Shown here: positions 56,347-64,000 of the stretch, piece after piece | Layout: the number at the start of each line of letters is the position of its first letter | How positions within the stretch are numbered: the first letter of the stretch is position 1 | NCBI RefSeq assembly: GCF_030247195.1 | Contig: NC_080671.1 | Location: forward strand, 415,038,044-415,102,043 | Direction: 5' to 3' | Source of the DNA: Topomyia yanbarensis | Lineage: Eukaryota; Arthropoda; Insecta; Diptera; Culicidae | DNA length: 64,000 nt | The notes under the pieces: generated by a model | The model's database searches: none | Told to the model about the DNA's origin: nothing | Seen by the model: the letters and a program-made list of their open reading frames with translations, nothing else | Translations under genes and position numbers: made by a program

Positions 56347-57345
56347 CCCTTTCTCATATAGAAAGGTTATGCAATTGCTCTAAAAACCGACTTTCTAACC
56401 GAGGCCCGGAGGGCCGAGTCACATATAACATTCGACTCAGTTCGCCGAGATCGCAAAATATCTGTATGTATGTATGTGTGTATGCATGTGTGTATATACG
56501 TATTTATGTATGTATGTATGTGTGTGTATATGCGGATTTGTTAACAAAATGTCCACATCGGTTTCTCGGAGATGGCTGAACCGATTTTTACAAACTGAGA
56601 TTCAAATGAAAGGTATAATATTCCCATAGGTTGCTATTGAATTTCATTTTCAACCGACACCTTGTTCCGGATTACGAATTTAAGAGTATGGTTACAAAAC
56701 AAATTTTGTTGATTTGTCCACATCGGTTTCTCGGAATTTTCTGAACCGATTTTGACAAACTTGATTTTAAATGAAAGGTCCATCAGCTGCTGTTAAATTT
56801 TGTGTGGATCCGAGTTCTGGTTCCTGAATTACAGGGTGATACGTACGATCACGCAGCAAATCCCGATTCTAACGAATTCTGCGATGAATGTAAAAAGGTG
56901 ATTTTTTTTCCAAAATGTAAACAACTGTTGAATTTGTAGATCTAGGTCACCAACAATCATTCAAAGTCTCTTTGGCCACACTGGCCACCATCGACGGATC
57001 CGGAAGCATCCAAATTCAGAATAACGGTTATATTGGTTTCTCGAAAATGGCTTGACCGATTTGATCAACTTAGTCTCAAATGAAAGGTGTTGCGTCCCCG
57101 GAAACTGATATTAAATTCCATCTCAATCCGACTTCCGGCTCCGGAGTTACGGGTTGTGGAGTGCGATCACATAGAAAACTCCGATTCAAACCGATACTGC
57201 GATGAATACAAAAAGGTGCTCTTATATATACTTACCAAGTGTAATAAGAATGTAAGACATTTCCATAATGTTATATTGTACGAACCAGCTCAAATAAATC
57301 ATAGTTTGGAGAAATGAGAAAGGCACAATTGCACCTCTAGGTGGA
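56347..57345 (+). repeat. High-copy mosquito repeat, copy 2 (both ends visible)
   Basis: The left end is CCCTTTCTCATATAGAAAGG, a small hairpin, followed by CCGAGGCCCGGAGGGCCGAG and a TGTA/TG microsatellite (56459-56530). Three internal units follow (near 56575, 56745 and 57053) with the ACCGATTT...ATGAAAGGT...CCGGAGTTACGGG words. The right end is GAAATGAGAAAGGCACAATT, then GCACCTCTAGGTGG. Having both ends defines the repeat as about 1 kb. Confidence 0.65.
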
Positions 57346-57359
57346 TTAAAACAGGTTTT

Positions 57360-58396
57360 TTCGTTACCCTTTACACAATTTACAAGAAAATTAATCAACA
57401 TATTCGCTTCATGGCTAGAAGGCTATTGATTCATTTTCATGCAAATTCTACCGACGATGTACAATAAAACTGATTTTTTCGATTTCAAAGATGGCCGCAT
57501 TCCGGGGCTTTCTCAGTAGAACTTTAAGGGAGAAAAAATAGTTTTTACCAAAATTGTTATTATTGTTCGTGTTTTATAGCTTTTATGTTCTGTAATATAA
57601 AATAATCATTTCCAAAAGATTGTCATGCGTTAATTTAGTTGTTGTTGAGAAATATCAAAAATTGCTTGTATCCTCAATCATGAATCGTTAATAATAACTC
57701 ATGATTCAGATTGTCAGTTAACTGAAGTACGAATAATGATTTCAGCACGTATGATTCATGATTTAAAGTCGTCTGAAAAATAGTAACGCCTTGATAGCGT
57801 TGCGGAAAAAATAACTCATGGCACCATGTATTTTATTCATGTTAAATTTTCATTACCATAAAATATACTATGTTCATGAGATCATAAGTCATTTTTCCTA
57901 TTTAATGGAAATGATTTTTTCCCATGTGAAACTGCTGTGGTGATTAAAATAAATTCCATACTTCTCCACGTCCGAATTTGCACATTTTTTCTGAGAAGGA
58001 GGAAACATTTCTCGTAGCCTACTTTTACTGACGAAACATTTCGCAGCCTTTGCAACCTCTCTATAATAAAGGAGCACCGTTCCCTAGATTGTAGCCTTTC
58101 TTCCCTGTACTACGCGAGGGATTACCCTTTATCTTATAGCTATTGACACATAAAATACCACTTCGAGGAATAAAAAAAGTGAAAATGTAGGAATTCAGCT
58201 TGAAATTGATAATGAACATTTGCCCAACAAATAAACTGTGCGCCGTGCGAGAGGCGAAAAAAGCAACGCCGGAAAGTCTACAAAAATGTCGGCGATACTG
58301 CATCCGGACGAAAGAATTAGCTGTAGGTCTGCACATATTTCCTCCTTCCCTCAAGCACACATAGGTTCGATTGAGCCCTTTTGGGTTGGATGGCTT
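57360..58396. other. AT-rich unassigned sequence with TCATGATTC-type words
   Basis: At about 57670-57860 there are words like those in the 4530-9605 tract (TCATGATTC, TATGATTCATGAT). No coding region or TIR pair was found. Confidence 0.4.
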
Positions 58397-59044
58397 TTAA
58401 CCCTCAAAAAGGCAACCGGGTCTCAGAGGCCCGGCACGTTACAATTTTTTAGGTACAAAAAAATGTGTATGCAGTATAAGCTTGGGCATGGAAATTTTGA
58501 TAAGTAGCTTTGAAATCTATAACAAAAATAAATAATTGTGAAATTTTCATCTATGGAGTGATGCGCAGCTATGTTTGAATTTTTTACATGCACAAAAAGG
58601 CAAGCCGGGCCTGGCAGGCCCGGTGTGCATGCAATATTTACTAGGAATACCACGGGTTTTATTTATTTATTATTAATCTGAAAAAACATTTTGATGAGTT
58701 CATCTTCATATTAGCAGGAATTTTTTTCATGTTTTGATTGATTTTATCCTTTTACCTTTTCTTATAAGAAAAAAATCTTGAAAGTTTGAGCGAATTCTAT
58801 ACATTTCTTTTATAAGAAATGTAAAAATAGCATACGATAATGACGTGTGTCATATTTTTTGGGTAAATACTTTTATTTCACCCACTGTGGTCTACTTGAC
58901 AATTATTTGGATACAACATAACCTAACTCTGTCGTTATTGTCTGTTTTTGTTGTCTATTCTTTGTGTTATAGTTGTCGTAATTATTCAAATTGTAGGATC
59001 TAAAAGCAACAAAAAAATGAAATGGCTATAAAACGATATGCCCC

Positions 59045-59220
59045 ATGTTTTCAATCGTCTCAAAGAATCTGAAATAATGGAAGAAATTCGAGCAAATTCA
59101 ACAGCAGACGATTCCGAAACTGATTTGTAAAGCGAGGAAGAATATGTGAACGATATTGCTTCCGACGATGAATCTGATGCAGAAAAATATGAATATGTAC
59201 TCCGGTTATGCATCAGAAGA
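59045..59220 (+). pseudogene. piggyBac transposase N-terminal remnant
   Basis: The plus strand reads MFNRLKESEIMEEIRANSTA, then DDSETDL, a stop, SEEEYVNDIASDDESDAEKY. A helix with EIMEEI followed by an Asp/Glu/Ser-rich acidic stretch is typical of piggyBac transposase N-termini. The catalytic DDD domain is absent, and the sequence is soon replaced by the inserted high-copy repeat. The assignment leans on the TTAA termini around it. Confidence 0.5.
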
Positions 59221-59374
59221 AATTAATAGCAACCCAGAAACATTTATTGGTCGTGTTCAAACGAAATAGAGCTCAGAACCAATCGATAGTCGACGTGATC
59301 TTCCGAGTACTCACCTTTTGGAAAAAATTGACCTTTTTACATCCATCGCCTTATACGCTGAAATCGGGATTTGC

Positions 59375-60027
59375 TGCGTGTTCGTACTCATCATCCTTTA
59401 ATTCCGGAACTGGAAGTCGGATCAATTAGAAATCCAACAGCATCCAATGGGAATGCTGTACCTTTCATTTGAAACCAAGTTTGTAGAAATCGGTAAAGAA
59501 TTCGCTGAGCAATAGGTATGACATTACCTTAGGAACTTGGTAAGTTCCCCCGGGGCATCAAGAACCGCCATAGCTGGCCAATGTGGTCGAAGTGCCTTCG
59601 GTGGGTCATTAATGATCTAGACATGCAAAGCCAAGTAATGTTGCATATATTTTAATATATATATATTGCATCATTTGGACATCATGGTGGTATCAGTTTC
59701 TATGGAAATTTGATGTGTGATTGTACTCTTCAACACGTAACTCCAGAACCGAAAGTCGGATCAATAAAAAAATCAATAGGGACCGATGGGAAGGCTGCAC
59801 CTTTCATTTGAGACTAAATTTGTACAAATCGGTCCAGCCACCTCAGAGAAAAATCGGTGAGATTGTTTGCCACATACATACATCCATACATACATACACA
59901 CACACACACACATACAGACATTTTACTATCTCGACGAACTGAGTCGAATGGTATAAGAGATTTGGCCCTGCGGGTCTCGGTTAAAAAGTCGAAATTTCGA
60001 CCGATTGCATAACCTTTCTATATAAGA
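59375..60027 (-). repeat. High-copy mosquito repeat, copy 3, inserted in the piggyBac-like element
   Basis: On the minus strand it starts near 60027 (TTCTTATATAGAAAGGTTATG) and passes CCGAGACCCGCAGGGCC and a TG microsatellite (about 59885-59920). It then shows ACCGATTTGTACAAATTTAG, TCAAATGAAAGGTGC and GACTTTCGGTTCTGGAGTTA. The left limit is approximate. Confidence 0.55.
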
Positions 60028-60117
60028 ACTACAAAAATGAGCTTGAATTTAGACGGGCCTGAGAGGCCCGACTTGCCCTTTAATGTTAGGATTTTAGCTT
60101 GCCTTCACAAGGGTTAA

Positions 60118-62389
60118 ACCGCACCATTTACTATAATATGTTCATAACTCTGGAACCAGAACTCCGATTCAAACGAAATACTATATCTTTAATTTAACTT
60201 AATTTTTCGAAACTCGAGGCTGCTTTTCCGGAGAAAGAGACACACTTTCCTGTTTCGTCGGACGTGTCCAAACCAATCAAAGGAAATGATTGGGTCTCCG
60301 TGAGCTAAAACCACAAATCAAGCAATTTAAAGCATATTTTCATAAACGTTACGTGATTGCGATCATATTGTCAAGTAAATGCAAAACGAGACAAAATATA
60401 TTGCTCTTCGGTTCGTACTGAACGGAATGCTCATGTTCAAACAGGAGCATGTCATCAAACCGAAGTCCGACCGAACCGAGTCTCTAACATATGTATAGTA
60501 TTTTTTTCTCTCGTAAGTTCGCATACATACAATCGCAGATGTGAAAGGGAGTGGACGAGAACTTCGGAATTCAGAGACGATGTGTAACGTTGAAGGTTTT
60601 GGTTTCTGCTTGTCTATTCCATTGGATTAAAGTATGCTTTGAACTCAGTGGACTTCATCGAAGAGAATAATACAGATTTCAGTAAAGCTTTAAAATGCCC
60701 AGAGACACTTTTGGAAGTACCAAATGTTAGATAGTTATTTCCCTGATGATACAACAACTAATTCCTGGAACATCAATTCAATAAATTTTGACGTATTTTA
60801 GTGGCCTTAAAGATGGTCATTCAGTTGGTTCAACAACAATTAATTCAACAGCCATACCATTTCCTTTGATTTAACATAGCATTTCAGAAACATGAGATAA
60901 TATTAAATTAGTTGCATTAGCTATACGATTGCTAATTTTATTCTGCCCTTAAATGCATTACAATCTCATCCAACCGTGTTGTTTATCCCAGCAAACAATG
61001 GTCTCCATAAGACTTGTATATTAGCTATGGTGCAGCAGAGCTGTTTACATCCAATTAGTGAGATTATCCCGGAACTTGAGAAACCTATTTGTCACTCTCA
61101 ATCAATACAAATAAGTAAATACACGATGCAACTCTCGAGCATCATCGATTTTCCATAAATCTGCGTCAACGTCCACCAACCAACAGCCATACAACCCAGC
61201 TTTCCCATGGAAAAGCGACTCAGGTAGACACGAAACGGAACGAGTACATGCTGCAAAGGAGCAGGGGCTATTAATTTATTCATCACGCTTCATCGGCGAT
61301 GTGTAAAATAACAATTACAGAGCGTGGATTGCTGCCTCCTGTATGGATGTCCCACCCGAAATGCTATGAATACTAATGCTACGAACCATTTCCTTTCGAT
61401 TCGTAAGGCAATCGAATGGCAGCAAACGTGAACATCCCCAGAGCAGAGTGATTACCTTTCCGCGAGTAGGGTAATAGATTTTCCCGGAAGGCAGGGAGTA
61501 GCATAGCTACCCTACTCATCGCTAGATTGGTTCATGGTGTGAAATTGAAATTGACACATTTCAGCGGCCGCATTTTCCAGATCGATGCTGTTAGTGTTTA
61601 TGAACCTGTCGGTCGCAGCAGACGGAGGAGGACACATCAGCGGAACTAAACTCACAACTGCAAACTGGATGAATGATGTGCCGATAATTGACATGTAAGT
61701 AATTAACTGAACGGCAGTGGCTTGAGTAACCGAGCCGTCGAATGGAGTTTGCTGCGGATGAGTGGACCGGAGCGGAGGCGGAGCTTTGTTGGCATTTTGA
61801 TGTGTCAACAATTTGATGAAATGTGAAGCCTGTCATATAAATATTAGGAAAATATGGATGGGACATGTTCGGATTGTCGTTGAAAAATATCATGCTTCAA
61901 TTTGTGCTATGGGTTAAATTGTTCGAAATGCCGGTTTGTTAAGCCCGCTACAGATAATTACAAATTGCGTTTCCCATAGATACATTTCGTTATTCTTTAT
62001 AGTAAAATGATCCTCAATCTCATTTATTTCTCGCGTTCCTACAGATTATATTTAATTATTATTATTATTATTATAATTATGTTTATAACTTCTAAGCAAC
62101 GTTATGCATTGAACAGCTATGGGTGAACATCATATTTAAATGAATTAGAATTGGTCATTATTTTACAAGAAATGAGCGAGAGTAAGTCCATTTCCTCACC
62201 CTATTCGAAGTCGTCGGTAAGAACAGCGTCTGTCATTTTTCTTCAGTACCAATGTACTGAATAGTGTCGAATAGTAAAGTGCAAAATAGAGCATAGGATT
62301 GGAGATTTTGTTGCGTCCCAATATGATAATTTCACTTAGGTTCTCCATTCCGTAACAGCTAATCCGGTGTCATCCTTCCTTACTCAGGG
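60118..62389. other. Unassigned sequence
   Basis: Overlapping ORFs at 61098-61893 are short and lie on opposite strands. No domain, TIR or SINE box was seen. It could be unique host DNA. Confidence 0.4.
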
Positions 62390-63385
62390 AGTAGAACAGC
62401 ACGCCTACCAGTCCAAAGTAGCCGTTCAATTCATGATCCGTGTTCTGTTCGTTAACAATCGCAATGACTAGTATGCTGTAATCATGTGGCTGACGTCGAC
62501 GCTAATGTGACGGTTGACACTCCGGATACTAGCAAGTCTCCCCAACTCACAGTAGGCAGTTCAAGTGTGAACACTCCGTTGTATATGATATTCCAGAGCG
62601 TTGGCCCGGATATGGAGCCTTGAGTTACTCCCGCCGTGACCCTAATCGACCTCTACCCCATGTTCGTTTCGTAGACTAGTACTCGATTCTGTAACTTTTG
62701 AGAACCTTGCACAGATATCAGGAGTTTTTTCGGCTAATCAGTCATAAATTAGACAGCGAAAACAACAATATTGCTTTTACTGGAAGTAAAAGCAATATTG
62801 TTGTTTTCGCTGTCTAATTTATGACTGATTAGCCGAAAAAACTCCTGATAATAGAAGCTCGACAGTCAAGAAGACATTCATAACTTGCACAGATAGTTCG
62901 GAACCCGCATTCTGTGCAGCGCTACGGCGATGACCTCCCAGCTAGCTCTGTTTAACGTCTTCTTCACGTGGATCGTAACCACTGTGCAGTAGCGATTACC
63001 TCTTCACTTTGGCTACAATACTTTCTCCGCGCTCGCGATGACTGCGCGAATAGCGTCAACTGTCGATATCCATTTCCGGAACCCGAACTGCCCCTGCGAT
63101 AGTCCATTCTCACTTTCAGCGTAGGCCGTCAGCCTGTTGAGGATGACCCTTTCCAGAAGCTTTCCAAGAGTATCCAGCAGACATATAGGCTGATACGAAG
63201 CTGGAACCTGGTGGTTTCCCTGGCTTTGGCAGCAACACAAGCTTCTGGATCTTTTATCTATCCGGAAAGTAGCCATCGTGCAGGCATTTCTGTAGGAATA
63301 TCCTGAACATCTCCGTAAACGCCAGGATCGAGTCTTCAGTGCCACGTTGGGGATACCATCCAATCCGGGAGCTTTCTTCACTTTC
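62390..63385 (-). pseudogene. R1-clade LINE reverse-transcriptase fragment
   Basis: On the minus strand from 63385: KLKVKKAPGLDGIPNVALKT, YQPICLLDTLGKLLERVILN, FGFRKWISTVDAIRAVIASA, then GNRYCTVVTIHVKK and VALHRMRVPNYL. After a small insertion come VLKSYR and GVTQGSISGPTLW. These are RT blocks in R1 order and match copy 2 at 46380-47000. The FADD box is not recognisable and stops occur. A palindrome-bearing insertion splits it at 62719-62883. Confidence 0.7.
62717..62850. repeat. Near-perfect 134-bp palindrome (3-nt loop) in an insertion with 12-bp TSD
   Basis: The arms of 65 and 66 bp are identical apart from one A/T-run indel. The loop is GGA. It is part of a 165-bp insertion (62719-62883) bordered by CTTGCACAGATA (62707-62718 and 62884-62895). 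Removing the insertion and one duplicate rejoins the R1 RT sequence as VPNYLCKVLKSY, which matches VPDYLFQILKSY of copy 2. Confidence 0.85.
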
Positions 63386-63409
63386 AGCTTGCTACCCCCC
63401 ATACATGTG

Positions 63410-64000
63410 TGTGTGCGTATGTGTGTATGTGGCAAGTAATGTCACTTCTATTATCAGAGATGGCTGACCCATTCACACAAACTTAGTCTCAAATTAAAGA
63501 AACAACGTTCTTATCGGTCACTATGGATTTTTTATTGATCCGACATCCGGTTCCGGAGTTACGGATTGAAGAGTGTGATCACACAGCAAATTGCGATATA
63601 AACTGGTACCTACATAATGTCCAAATGATGCAACACATATTAAAATGTGTGCAACATTACTTAGATTTGTGGGCCTAGATCCTTTATGATCAATTTAAAT
63701 ATCATCATCGACCATATTATCCGCCCATGACGGTTCTTGATGCCCCCGGGTAACTTGCCAAATTCCTAAGTTAATGTCACACATATTTCTCAGTGAATTC
63801 TCAACCGACTTTTACAACCTTGATTTCAAATAAAAGATATAACACTCGCATTGACTGCCATTGAATTCTACTCAGATCTGACTATTAGTTCCGGAGTTAT
63901 AGGAAGGTTAGTAAGATCAAACAGGAATTTCCTACATAAACCGTTGAAATTGGTTCAAAATCTATTGAAATGGATACCAATTACATTGATTTGCAGATCT
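63410..64000 (+). repeat. High-copy mosquito repeat, copy 4 (cut by window end)
   Basis: It starts at a TG-rich stretch and shows AGAGATGGCTGACCCATTCA, CCGACATCCGGTTCCGGAGT and GTGATCACACAGCAAATTGC. A second unit begins near 63800. Its left end (the CCTTTCTC hairpin) is missing, and the repeat abuts the R1 RT fragment. Confidence 0.55.

Larger units (their letters stand above)
58401..60113. mobile_element. piggyBac-like element, decayed, with TTAA TSD
   Basis: TTAA borders both ends (58397-58400 and 60114-60117). The ends read CCCTCAAAAAGGCAA and, inverted, CCCTTGTGAAGGCAA. Subterminal palindromes (GGGTCTCAGAGGCCCGG near 58418, GGGCCTGGCAGGCCCGG near 58606, GGGCCTGAGAGGCCCG near 60054) occur at both ends. 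A remnant acidic N-terminus of a transposase lies inside. A high-copy repeat occupies most of the right half and inserted later. Confidence 0.7.

Noticed and set aside
55161..57345. CRISPR-like or satellite array
   Set aside because: Units are diverged, about 300 bp long and bounded by transposon-like ends; there are no spacers.
1..64000. Endogenous viral elements, common in Aedes
   Set aside because: No segment resembled flavivirus, rhabdovirus or other viral proteins in the reading frames I inspected; a translated search would be needed to exclude short ones.

Overview
The window looks like intergenic or intronic DNA from a culicine mosquito, most likely Aedes. The clues are AT-rich sequence, a Feilai-type tRNA-derived SINE, a mariner of the D,D37E type first described in mosquitoes, Juan-like Jockey LINEs and R1/I/LOA-type LINEs. 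I find no convincing host protein-coding gene, true tRNA gene, rRNA, CRISPR array or bacterial signal. Genus and family names come from remembered family features; coordinates, terminal repeats and target-site duplications (TSDs) are read from the sequence.

Layout. 0-9.5 kb: a pogo-like element with TA TSD (787-4352) contains a 1.57-kb foldback and a 131-bp TTAA MITE. A tract of degenerate TCGTGAA-type repeats follows. It is interrupted by an ORF1-only LINE (5083-6333), a 5'-truncated LINE 3' end (7299-8491) and a hAT-type foldback with an 8-bp TSD (8551-9442). 9.6-13.5 kb: a decayed Jockey-clade LINE on the minus strand, split by a 1,030-bp inverted-repeat element. 15.6-21.9 kb: SINEs and a 2.9-kb hAT-type non-autonomous element. 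22-23.7 kb: a fossil mariner carrying a deleted D,D37E mariner. 24.4-36.5 kb: sparse, with a TTAA MITE, LINE relics, a TTTA/TTAA microsatellite and a foldback.

36.6-52.3 kb is the densest part. It holds three copies of an R1-clade LINE, one lying inside hAT-type termini with an 8-bp TSD. It also holds an I-clade ORF1 relic, a second fossil mariner interrupted by an intact D,D37E mariner (42154-43431), and a second ORF1-only LINE with an intact 333-codon ORF and a 9-bp TSD (49370-50625). A 500-N assembly gap follows. 52.8-64 kb: mostly unassigned DNA, several copies of a high-copy repeat with CCTTTCTCATATAGAAAGG ends, a piggyBac-like element (58401-60113), and an R1 reverse-transcriptase fragment interrupted by a 134-bp palindrome.

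The parts act as layers of insertion rather than as a pathway, and the TSDs allow many layers to be ordered in time. The best candidate for something undescribed is the pair of TSD-flanked, about 1.25-kb LINE elements that encode only the RNA-binding ORF1 protein. Their 3' ends match those of other elements in this window: an RNase H-type LINE for one and the Feilai-like SINE for the other. That pattern suggests gag-only half-LINE families moved by partner LINEs.
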